A DNA stretch of 64,000 nt from assembly GCF_021216675.1 (NCBI RefSeq), contig NZ_CP086120.1, positions 5,082,501-5,146,500 of the forward strand. Direction: 5' to 3'. The notes beneath the pieces are model-generated. The model ran no database searches. It was not told where the DNA came from and worked only from the letters and a program-made list of their open reading frames with translations. How positions within the stretch are numbered: position 1 is the stretch's first letter; each line of letters starts with the position of its first letter. The DNA comes from Streptomyces gobiensis. Lineage in GTDB: Bacteria > Actinomycetota > Actinomycetes > Streptomycetales > Streptomycetaceae. A program made the position numbers and the translations under genes. This document shows, in pieces, positions 23,042 to 31,254 of this stretch.

Positions 23042-24041
23042 CGCGTGCCTCGCGGTCGATCTCCACCGCGGAACCACCGGCCGCTCCGCGCATCATGCGC
23101 CGCTTCGCGCGGGAGCGGCCGTGACGGACCTCCGCTGCCAGCCGCTCACTGCGCAGCGCCAACTGGAGCTCGAATCGGCTGTGCGGATCCCGTAGCGCCG
23201 AGCCGTAGAGCTTCTCGATCTGCCGCATGCGGTACCTGACGGTCTGCGGGTGCACCTTGAGGATTTTCGCCGCCTCGTGCGCGCCTCCGCACTCGAGCCA
23301 GGCGAGCAGCGTCTCGACCACGCGCTCGCTCTGCCTGGGGGTGAGATCCGCGAGAGGTTGCAGCCAGCGCTTGGCGAACAGCCCGGCCAAAGAGGCGTCC
23401 TGAAGCAGCAACAGTGTCGACAGGTGTTCGTCCACATAGACCAGGCGAGTGCCCGGGTCGTGGAGGTCTGGAATCAGATCCAGCAGGCCGCGTGCCCAGC
23501 GCAGTGAGGAGCCAGCGTCAGCCAGCGGAACGGCGGGGCCGACTGCCGCGGTACGGCCGCGCAGCAGCCTGCCGAGCAGTTCCCGGGTTCCCGCACCCGG
23601 GTCATCCGGGTCGGGGAGCAGCAGATATGTCCCCTGACCTGCTGAGTCGGCGAGGACGGCGGAGTCATCCAGGGCGTGGAGCGGCGCCCCTGGGCGGGGC
23701 AGGACCGCAACGGCCCGCACCGTGTTGGGCAGGGCCCAGCCAGCGGACCGGGCCAGTTCGGTCACGGTGCTGTGCGGAACCGGCGCCTCGGCGGTGAGTG
23801 CCTCAAGGAGCCGTTGCTGTGGGGTCCGTCGGTCGCGCCCCACGGCGTCGGACGTCGTCACCCGGCTGAGAACCGTGCGGACGGCCCGTTCCACCCCCGT
23901 ACGGACCGTGCCGGATGACTTCGGGACCTCCTCCCGGATCGCCTCGGTCAACGCCTCTATCAGGGAAGGAAGGTGCCCGCGAAAGGTGCTGGCGGTATCG
24001 CGCGCAAGCCGGGGTCGGGGGCTTTGCAGGGTTGCACACAT
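23028..24041 (-). CDS. PucR-type helix-turn-helix regulator
   Basis: 337 residues from ATG 24041 (GAGGT 5 bp upstream); a longer frame upstream is less likely. The C-terminal 60 residues before the tail are a PucR/CdaR HTH_30 domain (HEAAKILKVHPQTVRYRMRQI), which recognises DNA in the CdaR/PucR/BldD-type family. The middle part (about 60-260) looks like the usual GGDEF-related sensor region (VYVDEHLSTLLLLQDASLAG). The basic tail contains SRAKRRMMR. It is placed between two degenerate sigma paralogues and probably regulates this cluster; its ligand is unknown. Confidence 0.82.
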   Translation of the reverse strand: MCATLQSPRPRLARDTASTFRGHLPSLIEALTEAIREEVPKSSGTVRTGVERAVRTVLSRVTTSDAVGRDRRTPQQRLLEALTAEAPVPHSTVTELARSAGWALPNTVRAVAVLPRPGAPLHALDDSAVLADSAGQGTYLLLPDPDDPGAGTRELLGRLLRGRTAAVGPAVPLADAGSSLRWARGLLDLIPDLHDPGTRLVYVDEHLSTLLLLQDASLAGLFAKRWLQPLADLTPRQSERVVETLLAWLECGGAHEAAKILKVHPQTVRYRMRQIEKLYGSALRDPHSRFELQLALRSERLAAEVRHGRSRAKRRMMRGAAGGSAVEIDREARVNGL

Positions 24042-24253
24042 GTCTACCTCATCGGCATGACGGTTTCGGGCTGTCGCTCGGTGGGAGCGATCGACTGCAT
24101 AGGGAGGACAGTCCAACCGGCTTGTCCATCCCGCGACTTTGCCCGACCTTTACCAACTGACTGCCGTGGGTGCACTGTGGTGCAGACCATTAAGCTCCAA
24201 AATTCATCGCATTACTCTCGAATTCGGTCGTCTGTTACCCGGTATTCAAGCAT

Positions 24254-25483
24254 TCACGTATTCAACGGTTCCGCGCCGGCCGGCGGTGGCGAGACGGGAT
24301 GCTGCGGCGTGTGGGGGAGTGGCGGCGGGGTGGGGGTGTACGGGCACTCGGGCTGCCTGACCGGTGGGCGGTGATCCGCGCACGACGCCAGCAGCGCGCC
24401 ACCGAGGGCGATACCGGCCACCAGACCGATGATGGTGAGCGCTGTGCCGGACCGGTTCAGTACCCTCACCGAGGGCCGGTGCGTGCCATGCGCGCGGCTG
24501 CGGCTTCCGCTGCGGCTACGTGGCCTCGGCCGCCGAGACGGCCCGGGGAACCTGGGCGGCGGCGGCCCGCCTCCCGCCGGTGTCCGATGCCTTGCCCGTC
24601 CCACCGCCCGACCCGCCGCTCGTTCCGCTGTCCGTCCCATTTCCCGTGCCAGAAACGGCGGATCGGTGAGCGGCACCGATACGGACGCTTTGACCCGCAG
24701 ATACTCCGAGCCCGGCCACCAGCCCAGCAGCCGTTGCGGCAGCTGGACCGCCAAGCGGGAGTCGAGGTGGGCCAGATCCTCGTAGACAGACCGGCAGTCC
24801 GTGCAGACACTCAGATGCCCGGTGGACGTGTCGGCCAGCGGAGCCGTGGCGGGAAAGCCCAGTTGTGCGATCGTTTCCCGGCAGTCCTCCCGATCCAGCC
24901 GTTCGAGATACAGGCTTGTACGAGACTGGAAGAGCATGCTGCGGGCCTGCTCACCGTGGAACTGGAGCTGTCGGCGGTCCAGTCCGGTGATGCGGGAAAC
25001 CGATTCGGGATCGTCCTGCTCCACCACTGTGTGCCACAGCAGGCACTGGGCGGCGGACGGCAGCCGCTGAAAGGCCTGCGCCAGATGGAAGTCGTCCTCC
25101 AGGGACCAGCGTGATCCGCTCTCCGTCCAGGCCCGGAACGCCATGGACAGGGCCCCACTGGCCCGGTAAGACCGCCCGGTCGCGCCGTCCCGCACGCTGT
25201 CCAGAAGTTGGCACCGCACCGTCCCGGAGTGCCATCGTGCCAGGGAGTAGTCCCTGGACAGCAGCTTGTACAGCAGCCGGGAGAACGCGTAGTCCGTCAG
25301 CTCATGGGCTTCCACGGGGGACGGCATGCACGACGTGGCATAGGCGTACGCGGCCGCGTAGTGGCGACGGTAAAGATCACGAAATAGCTCGACTCGCCCC
25401 TCCCGCACTTCGTGTATGAGATCGGCGTCGGAGAGCGAACGGAGGGAATGCCGTGGCGACAGCAAGTCGCGGACCAGAGGCAT
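24254..25483 (-). CDS. Membrane-anchored degenerate ECF sigma-like protein (paralogue)
   Basis: 409 residues from ATG 25483, with GGAAGG 9 bp upstream. N-terminal sigma region 2-like segment LFRDLYRRHYAAAYAYATSC, region 4-like FQRLPSAAQCLLWHTVVEQDD, and a Cys motif STGHLSVCTDC matching the zinc-finger-like segment of the gene at 20465. Then come LPQRLLGWWPGSEYL, a basic Arg/Pro linker, one transmembrane helix (about 345-370, ALTIIGLVAGIALGGALL), and a short Pro-rich outer tail without the ricin-like domain. The DNA-recognition helix of region 4 (TGLDRRQLQFHGEQA) is poorly preserved. It could be a membrane-bound anti-sigma-like or decoy derivative. Confidence 0.76.
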   Translation of the reverse strand: MPLVRDLLSPRHSLRSLSDADLIHEVREGRVELFRDLYRRHYAAAYAYATSCMPSPVEAHELTDYAFSRLLYKLLSRDYSLARWHSGTVRCQLLDSVRDGATGRSYRASGALSMAFRAWTESGSRWSLEDDFHLAQAFQRLPSAAQCLLWHTVVEQDDPESVSRITGLDRRQLQFHGEQARSMLFQSRTSLYLERLDREDCRETIAQLGFPATAPLADTSTGHLSVCTDCRSVYEDLAHLDSRLAVQLPQRLLGWWPGSEYLRVKASVSVPLTDPPFLAREMGRTAERAAGRAVGRARHRTPAGGGPPPPRFPGPSRRPRPRSRSGSRSRAHGTHRPSVRVLNRSGTALTIIGLVAGIALGGALLASCADHRPPVRQPECPYTPTPPPLPHTPQHPVSPPPAGAEPLNT

Positions 25484-25668
25484 CTGGGGGGACCTTCCGC
25501 TGGAGGCGATTGCACGGGCAGGATGATGCCGAATTGCGGCCGGGCGCTGTCGCTTTACTCCTGAAACGACAAAGAATTCCCGAGTTGCCGAGGGCTCCCT
25601 ACAGTGCTGTGCCGGACCGGAGCGGCTCCCGTATGAAGATGGTCTCGGAACCTCAAAAACACGGTTGC

Positions 25669-25702
25669 AAGCGATCAAAACTGGGCAGGGCTGTGATCGC
25701 TT
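25669..25702. promoter_or_regulatory. Inverted repeat before the methyltransferase/terpene synthase operon
   Basis: Perfect 9-bp arms AAGCGATCA (25669-25677) and TGATCGCTT (25694-25702) with a 16-base spacer end 36 bp before the methyltransferase ATG. It may be an operator for the adjacent PucR or sigma-type regulators, or a leader stem. No clear ECF -35/-10 pair could be assigned. Confidence 0.5.
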
Positions 25703-25738
25703 TATCACCCCCCTCAGCTCCCCAACCGGAGAGGTTTC

Positions 25739-26650
25739 ATGGACAACGACCTCGTCATCGACAGCGCCGCGGGCCGGGCGTTCGACGAGACCCAGGTGCC
25801 GCTGTACTACTCCAGGAAGACCGCGGACATCCTCTACAAGTACGGTCCGGGGCCCAGAGTCCACTTCCATATGGGCATGTTCGGCGCTGGCGAGACGCCG
25901 AACACCACCGTCTCCCAGCGCGTCATACGCCGGCGCATCATCGACTCCCAGGAGGCCGTGCTCCATCACGCGGCCAGCCTCTGGCGGGTGGCGGAGCAAC
26001 CACCCGCCACCCTGCTCGACATCGGCTGCGGCCTGGGCGGCGGAGCCATCTACTGGGCCCAGGAGTTCGGCGCGTCCGTGACCGGCATCACGGTCGCCGG
26101 TGACCACATCCGTGTCATACGCGACCTCGCCCAGCAGGCCGGCGTGGCCGACAAGGTGACCCCGGTCCTCGGGGACATCCACGATCTGAAGGAAGAGCGC
26201 CGGTACGACGCCGCCGTGGCCATCGAGAGCTCCGGGTACATGGACCGCGAGCGGCTGTTCTCCGTGGTGGCCAAGGCGCTCAAGCCCGGCGGCTGGTTCG
26301 GCATCCAGGAGCACTTCCTGTGCCGTCCGGAGTGGACCGAGTTCATCGACGGCTACTACAAGACCCGTCTGGGCACCTTGACCGAGTACCTCGACGCCGC
26401 CTACGCGGCCGGTCTTGAACTGGAGCAGGACGAGAACATCACCGACCGCGTCGCCGAGTTCTGGGTGCAGTCCATGGCCTGGAGCACCGCGGAGCTGGAG
26501 AAGGCGGAGCGCACCGGGAAGCCGTCGCCGATCAAGCGTGCGCGGCTGACGGAGTCGGCGCTCACCCATGGCAAGCTGTTCCGGGTGTGGCGTGACCACG
26601 CGGTGGAGACCCGGCACCTGATCTTCCGCCTCAGGGACGACCGAATATGA
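25739..26650 (+). CDS. SAM-dependent C-methyltransferase, probably acting on a prenyl diphosphate
   Basis: A 303-residue class I methyltransferase. The SAM motif I LLDIGCGLGGG is at residues 92-102 and post-I GITVAGD follows. The start is ATG 25739 with CCGGAGAGG 4-5 bp upstream. The N-terminus (YYSRKTADILYKYG, VHFHMGMFG) and QEHFLCRPEWTEF are typical of small-molecule and terpenoid methyltransferases related to the sterol/tocopherol type. It overlaps the terpene synthase start by 4 bp. Enzymes with this pairing methylate GPP, FPP or IPP before cyclisation (2-methylisoborneol, sodorifen, methyl-IPP systems). Its N-terminus does not match the GPP 2-methyltransferase I remember from S. coelicolor, so the substrate is open. 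Confidence 0.8.
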   Translation: MDNDLVIDSAAGRAFDETQVPLYYSRKTADILYKYGPGPRVHFHMGMFGAGETPNTTVSQRVIRRRIIDSQEAVLHHAASLWRVAEQPPATLLDIGCGLGGGAIYWAQEFGASVTGITVAGDHIRVIRDLAQQAGVADKVTPVLGDIHDLKEERRYDAAVAIESSGYMDRERLFSVVAKALKPGGWFGIQEHFLCRPEWTEFIDGYYKTRLGTLTEYLDAAYAAGLELEQDENITDRVAEFWVQSMAWSTAELEKAERTGKPSPIKRARLTESALTHGKLFRVWRDHAVETRHLIFRLRDDRI

Positions 26651-27750
26651 CCGAGACCGAGACCTCTGAACCGGCCATCGGATGGCAACTTCCCGCGTTC
26701 TACTGCCCGATCGAGACCGACATCGATATCCACCCCCAGGCAGCGGCGCTTGAGAAGCGCGCCATTGAGTGGATCGACGCCTTCGGCCTCTACCCCGACG
26801 CGACCGAACGCGCCTGGGGCCTGGCCACCCACAGTGCCGAGTTCAGCTGCCGGATCATCCCGCACGGCGACCCGGACCCACTGCTGCTCTTCATTGAGTG
26901 GAACTACTGGGCCAACGCTGTTGACGACTGGCATGACTCGGGGGCCAACGCCACCAGCACGGCGGGCATCGCCGACCACAGCGTCCGGCTGATCCGCGCC
27001 CTGGAGGCCCCGGGCTCCGCCATGCTGCCGCCGGGTCCCCTCACCGCCGCGCTGGACGACCTGGTGGCCCGTACCCGGGCCATGCTCACCCCCTTCCAGC
27101 TGCGCCGGTTCGCCGATGGGACGCGGGACTGGCTGTTCGGCGCCGGATGGCAGACCGCGAACGCCGAGCGCGGCGTCATGCCCGCCCTCAACGACTTCGC
27201 CACCATGACGGTGTCGACGAACGGGACCCGGTTCACACTCGCCTTCAGCGATATCTCCAACGGCATCCAGCTGTCGCCGGAGGTGTTGTACTCGGCCCCC
27301 GTACAGGCCCTGACCGACGCGGCCGGTTTCATCGTGAGCAGCGACAACGACCTGTTCTCCTATGCCAAGGAGGACCACCATGACCTGCCGGAGCAGAACC
27401 TCGTCAATGTCCTCGCGCACCGGAACGGCTGCTCCCCGAAGGAGGCCCTGCCGGAGGCGGTGGCCATCCGGGACCGGGTGATGACGCTCTTCCTACGGCT
27501 GCGGGAGCAGCTCGCCCAGGACGCCGACCCCGAGCTGAACCGGTACCTGGAATCCCTCGGGCACTATCTCTCCGGCTGTCTGGCGTGGATGAACACGGCC
27601 CCCCGGTACGCCAGTCCACGCAACCGCAACCCACTTCCGGTACCCGGCGCGACCTACAGCATCACCTACCGCGACACTCCCACCGACCCCAGCCCCGACC
27701 CGGTCCCCATCCCCTCCATAGCCTGGTGGTGGAACCAGCTGGACCCCTGA
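26647..27750 (+). CDS. Class I terpene synthase
   Basis: 367 residues starting at an ATG that overlaps the methyltransferase stop by 4 bp. The first metal-binding motif is DDWHD at residues 93-97 (canonical DDxxD). The NSE motif is NDLFSYAKE at residues 234-242. A C-terminal Arg-Tyr pair (APRYASP) fits the pyrophosphate-sensing end of bacterial cyclases. The length is normal and there is no Pro-rich N-terminal extension. 2-Methylisoborneol synthases carry a different first motif as I recall, so identity with that enzyme is not supported. Coupled expression with a methyltransferase suggests a C11 or C16 (methylated mono- or sesquiterpene) product. Confidence 0.88.
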   Translation: MTETETSEPAIGWQLPAFYCPIETDIDIHPQAAALEKRAIEWIDAFGLYPDATERAWGLATHSAEFSCRIIPHGDPDPLLLFIEWNYWANAVDDWHDSGANATSTAGIADHSVRLIRALEAPGSAMLPPGPLTAALDDLVARTRAMLTPFQLRRFADGTRDWLFGAGWQTANAERGVMPALNDFATMTVSTNGTRFTLAFSDISNGIQLSPEVLYSAPVQALTDAAGFIVSSDNDLFSYAKEDHHDLPEQNLVNVLAHRNGCSPKEALPEAVAIRDRVMTLFLRLREQLAQDADPELNRYLESLGHYLSGCLAWMNTAPRYASPRNRNPLPVPGATYSITYRDTPTDPSPDPVPIPSIAWWWNQLDP

Positions 27751-27784
27751 GCAGGAGCCCTACCCCAGCGGTAGCTGCACGAGC

Positions 27785-28088
27785 GTGGATTTTCCCCAAC
27801 CCGGCCCCTTCCCGAAACTGGGGGGCTGCCGCCCCCAGGCCCCCACCCCGCGTTGTGGGCACTCGCAGCCCCGCGAGGGGCTGTGGGTGGGCACAACACC
27901 CGGCCACCGTCCCGCACCCGGCAAACCCCGGGGCCCCGGGGCGAAGCCCCGGTTCCGGGAAGGGGCGGGAATTGGGGAATCCCACCCCGCGGCACCCCCC
28001 GGGGCCGGGCGGAGCCCCGCCGCGCGGCGGAGCCGCATATCGGCACAGCCGGGGAGGGTGGGACTGGGAAAGGTCGCCCGGCGACTGC
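27785..28088. repeat. Modular GC-rich intergenic repeat, block A
   Basis: This fills the 338-bp gap between the convergent terpene synthase and COG0523 genes. Modules shared with other blocks include the GTTGTGGGCACTCGCAGCCC segment (27852 on), the hairpin CCGGGGCGAAGCCCCGG, then GGTTCCGGGAAGGGGCGGG, and the hairpin GCGGCGGAGCCGC near 28025. The first ~60 bp is a related module in the opposite orientation, seen also near 61300. No coding sense is evident. Confidence 0.8.
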
Positions 28089-29267
28089 CTAGCCGTGCTG
28101 GTGGTCGGCGGTGTCGTGGATGTCCCAGGCCGGGAACGGATCGTCCCAGCTCGCCCACCGCGCGGCCCCCACGGTGAGTTCCGGGCCGGTGAGCAGACAG
28201 TCGGCCAGGGCCGCACGGAGTGCGTCATGGCGCAGTCCGGTGCCGATGAAGACCAGCTCCTGCCCCTGCACCGCCGTGCCGTCGCCGTGCACCCCGGAGG
28301 GTTCAAAGCGGGCCACGGCCCCGGCCTGCGACCACAGTCCGGTGACCTCAGGGCGGGTGGCGAGGGTGAAGAAGCCCTTGGAGCGCAGGACGTCACCCAG
28401 TTCGCCGTCGCTGAGCGGACCCGTGATCAGCTCCCAGAGCCTGGTGGGGTGGAAGGGGCGTGGGTCGCGGAAGACGACCGAGGAGATGCCGTACTCCTCG
28501 GTCTCGGGGATGTGGTCGCCGTTGAGCTCGGCGACCCAGCCGGGTGCCTGCTCGGCCTTGGCGAGGTCGAAGAGGCCGGTGCCCAGGAGCGCGGCGGGGT
28601 CGATCTCGCCGCGTACGGTGCGGTGGATGCGGACCGAGGGGTTGAGCCGCAGCAGAGTGGCCTCAAGGCGCTGGGCTTCTTCCTCGGTTACCAGATCGGT
28701 CTTGTTGAGCAGGAGGACATCGGCGAACTCAATCTGGTCGATGAGGAGATCGCTGACGGTGCGCTCATCGTCCTCGACCGGGGCGAGGCCACGCTCGACG
28801 AGGTCGTCGCCACGGTCGAGCTCGGCCCGGAAGCCCGCCGCGTCGACCACGGTGACCATGGTGTCCAGCTGGGCGATCTCGGTGAGGGTGGCGCCGTCAT
28901 CCCGCGCGAAGGCGAAGGTCGCGGCGACCGGCATGGGCTCGGAGATGCCGCTGGACTCGATGAGCAGATAGTCGAAGCGCCCGGCACGGGCGAGCCGTTC
29001 GACCTCTTCGAGAAGGTCGTCGCGAAGGGTGCAGCAGATACAGCCGTTGGTCATCTCGACCAGCCGCTCCTCCGTACGGGAGAGCGCCGCACCGTCCCGG
29101 ATCAGCGAGGCATCGATATTGATCTCGCTCATGTCATTGACGATGACGGCGACCCGCATCCCCTGGCGGTTGCTGAGGATGTGGTTGAGCAGCGTGGTCT
29201 TTCCGGCGCCGAGGAAGCCGGAGAGAACGGTCACGGGCAGTCGGCCGTCGCCGGGTGAGGTGAGCAT
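28089..29267 (-). CDS. COG0523 (CobW/ZigA-type) GTPase, zinc-responsive
   Basis: 392 residues. The G1/Walker A motif SGFLGAGKTTLLNHI is at about 16-30, the metal-binding GCICC motif at 75-79, and LLNKTDLV as the guanine-specificity motif. The C-terminal CobW domain contains GVHGDGTAVQGQELVFIG and ends His-rich (HDTADHQHG). COG0523 GTPases are metallochaperones. A Zur-type box 19 bp before the start marks this one as a low-zinc-induced (YciC/ZigA-like) form thought to allocate zinc to essential enzymes. Downstream is repeat block A. Confidence 0.9.
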   Translation of the reverse strand: MLTSPGDGRLPVTVLSGFLGAGKTTLLNHILSNRQGMRVAVIVNDMSEINIDASLIRDGAALSRTEERLVEMTNGCICCTLRDDLLEEVERLARAGRFDYLLIESSGISEPMPVAATFAFARDDGATLTEIAQLDTMVTVVDAAGFRAELDRGDDLVERGLAPVEDDERTVSDLLIDQIEFADVLLLNKTDLVTEEEAQRLEATLLRLNPSVRIHRTVRGEIDPAALLGTGLFDLAKAEQAPGWVAELNGDHIPETEEYGISSVVFRDPRPFHPTRLWELITGPLSDGELGDVLRSKGFFTLATRPEVTGLWSQAGAVARFEPSGVHGDGTAVQGQELVFIGTGLRHDALRAALADCLLTGPELTVGAARWASWDDPFPAWDIHDTADHQHG

Positions 29268-29285
29268 GCCGCCATGCTAAGCAAT

Positions 29286-29300
29286 TGGAAATCATTTTCA
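29286..29300. promoter_or_regulatory. Zur box
   Basis: TGGAAATCATTTTCA is a near-perfect 15-bp dyad; its complement TGAAAATGATTTCCA fits the Streptomyces Zur consensus. It ends 19 bp before the COG0523 start, so zinc-loaded Zur should repress the gene. Confidence 0.85.
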
Positions 29301-29311
29301 CAAACGTCCGG

Positions 29312-29878
29312 CTACTGGCTGCACGCACCCCCGTCGGCACGCCGCTTCCAGCACACGACGCCGCCTGCGGTCGCGAGCAGCAGCGCCGCACCACCGGCCA
29401 TGGCGGCCGTATTCGGTCCACCGAAGGAGCCGCCCACCCCGGTGCGCGGCGGGCCAGCCGGTTCGCCCCGGTCGACGGTGAATGACGCGGTCCACAGCTC
29501 GCCGCCCGGGCAGTCCCCGTTGACACCCCAGTCCGAGAACCGTTCGACGGCATGGGGGCCGTCCTCGGAGAAGCTGGCCGCGGGCGCGAGCTGGGCCTTG
29601 CCCCGGTAAGCGGGACCAGCGGCCTCGTCGGTCTCGTCCTGGCCCATGACCCGGGCCAGCTGGACCGACTCCTTGGTGAAGGCCTGGGAGCTGGCCGTAA
29701 TACCGCTCGGGATGTCTCCGCTGACGCGGTCACAGCTCACAAAGATGGTGATCGGCTCACCCGGGTTGACATGCCTCGGCGCGACCTCGGCATCCGCGGC
29801 GAACGCGGAGGTGGCCGGGAGACCCATCAGACAGGCGGCACCCAGGAGTGCCGTGGACATCAGGGGCGCACGCCGCAT
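29312..29878 (-). CDS. Secreted, C-terminally membrane-anchored hypothetical protein
   Basis: 188 residues. The signal peptide is clear (TALLGAACLMGLPATSAFAA, cleavage near residue 28). The mature part begins with an immunoglobulin-like or cell-surface pattern (VNPGEPITIFVSCD). A C-terminal transmembrane helix (TAAMAGGAALLLATAGGVV) followed by WKRRADGG looks like a tail anchor. Two Cys residues in the mature part could form a disulfide. It lies just upstream of the Zur-controlled gene on the same strand, but the Zur box lies after it, so co-regulation is not implied. It resembles actinobacterial surface-display proteins of unknown function. Confidence 0.78.
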   Translation of the reverse strand: MRRAPLMSTALLGAACLMGLPATSAFAADAEVAPRHVNPGEPITIFVSCDRVSGDIPSGITASSQAFTKESVQLARVMGQDETDEAAGPAYRGKAQLAPAASFSEDGPHAVERFSDWGVNGDCPGGELWTASFTVDRGEPAGPPRTGVGGSFGGPNTAAMAGGAALLLATAGGVVCWKRRADGGACSQ

Positions 29879-30017
29879 GTGCCCTCTCCAGCTTCCCGGG
29901 CGCAGCCGCAGACTGGATCTCTGCGCAAGGGGGTTACCGCGCTCCGTCCCATCTGAACGCTAGACGCGCCGGTGGGGGTCCGCATGCCGCGCTCCGCCAT
30001 CGGAGGGACCGCTCTGT

Positions 30018-30917
30018 TCAGCGTTCCGGGCCAGGAACCACGGCGATCGGACAACGCGCGTGCACCAGCGCCGCGTTGGTCACCGAGCCCACCGCCCGGT
30101 TGGCGCGGGGCAGCCGGTGGCGATGCCGGCCCACCACGATCAGGTCGCTGGACTCGGATGCGGCCACCAGCCGCCCCGCGGCGTCCCCCGGAGCCACCAC
30201 GAACTCCACCCTGACCTGGGGATAGCGATCCTCCATGAAGATCCGGAGCCGGTCCCGCTGCGCCTGTGCGACCTCCCGGGCTATCTCCGGACCCTCGGGG
30301 TCGGTGGTCTCCGGATAGGAACCCAGCAGCGTCAGCGTGGAGAACGGCACGGGGAATGTCGTGATCACCTGAAGCAGGGAATCCCGCTGCCCCGCCTCCT
30401 GGAAGGCGAAGTCCACCACAGCGTCAATGGTCTCCCCGGGCTCAAGCCCCAGCACCACACGCCCGTACGGCTCGGCCACGGCGCCATGTCCCCGTTCCCG
30501 GTGCGGTACCACCACCACGGGACAGGCCGCGTGTGCCGCACAGGCACGGCCGTTCGATCCCAGCAGCAGGCTGGCAAACCCGCCTCGGCCACGGGAACCG
30601 AGAACAAGCAGCTGCCCCTGGGCGCCCATCTCGGGCAAGGTGGCCGCAGGCGCACCGCTGACGGTCGTATAGCGCACTTCGGGAAGGCCGGCGCGGCCTT
30701 CGAGCTGCTCCCGTACCCAGTCGAGCACCGGGTCCTGCCCGGTCGGGGGCGGCTCGGGGAGGGGCTCCGGCGCACCATGGATGTTCGGCGGCCAGGGCCA
30801 TACGTGGACCACCAGCACCTCCGCGCCCCGCAGCCGGGCGGCGACCAGCGCCCACTCCAGCCCTCGCAGGCTGTGGTCGGAGCCATCCACGGCAGCGATC
30901 ACCGGGAAGGTGGCCAT
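30018..30917 (-). CDS. Universal stress protein with two Usp domains
   Basis: 299 residues with two UspA folds: residues about 3-145 (VIAAVDGSDHSLRGLEWA, VLGSRGRGGFASLLLGSNG) and 160-295 (VVLGLEPGETIDAVVDFA, VVGRHRHRLPRANRAVGS). The first ATP-binding loop matches the G-2x-G-9x-G-S/T pattern closely and the second less so. Tandem Usp proteins in actinobacteria bind ATP and are induced by hypoxia, redox or stationary-phase stress. It is monocistronic and divergent from the conservon. Confidence 0.9.
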   Translation of the reverse strand: MATFPVIAAVDGSDHSLRGLEWALVAARLRGAEVLVVHVWPWPPNIHGAPEPLPEPPPTGQDPVLDWVREQLEGRAGLPEVRYTTVSGAPAATLPEMGAQGQLLVLGSRGRGGFASLLLGSNGRACAAHAACPVVVVPHRERGHGAVAEPYGRVVLGLEPGETIDAVVDFAFQEAGQRDSLLQVITTFPVPFSTLTLLGSYPETTDPEGPEIAREVAQAQRDRLRIFMEDRYPQVRVEFVVAPGDAAGRLVAASESSDLIVVGRHRHRLPRANRAVGSVTNAALVHARCPIAVVPGPER

Positions 30918-31254
30918 CGCGCATCAGTCCTCTCGGGCCTCCAGGCATGGGAAGGCTTGGGAACGCTTCGGAACTTCCTGGTTCCAGGGTGCGGCCGTTC
31001 GGGCACCGGCGCGAGTCAGTGACACGGGCCTTTGACCGCATATTCCGTCATGTTCAGATCCAAGACACCGAGTTGAGCCAGCATGGCCATCTCAGTCCGT
31101 GGCTACCCGGCGTCAACCTGTGACCGGAGGTGGATATGCTTCTTCCGGTTCAGCGTACTGCGGCAGTGACCACAGTTGACCCCTGTGACGGGTATGCCCC
31201 ACTGCGCTGTGTCCCGCTTGTCGTCCCGGGAACTTTCGATGTTTTGAGGGTGCT
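30918..31254. other. Divergent promoter region between Usp and conservon genes
   Basis: About 337 bp separate the two divergent start codons. TTGACC hexamers at 31032-31037 and 31177-31182 could be -35 elements, but neither has a convincing -10 partner. No gene, RNA or long repeat was seen. Confidence 0.5.

Noticed and set aside
24254..26617. 787-codon frame for the third sigma-like gene
   Set aside because: Its first 378 codons lie antisense to the methyltransferase and promoter; sigma homology begins after ATG 25483.
25739..27750. Identification as the 2-methylisoborneol gene pair
   Set aside because: First metal motif, missing N-terminal extension and methyltransferase N-terminus do not fit the S. 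coelicolor pair as I know it; the cyclic-nucleotide-binding companion gene is also missing.
27585..29258. Plus-strand frame of more than 550 codons over repeat block A and the COG0523 gene
   Set aside because: Antisense to a gene with intact GTPase motifs and through repeats.
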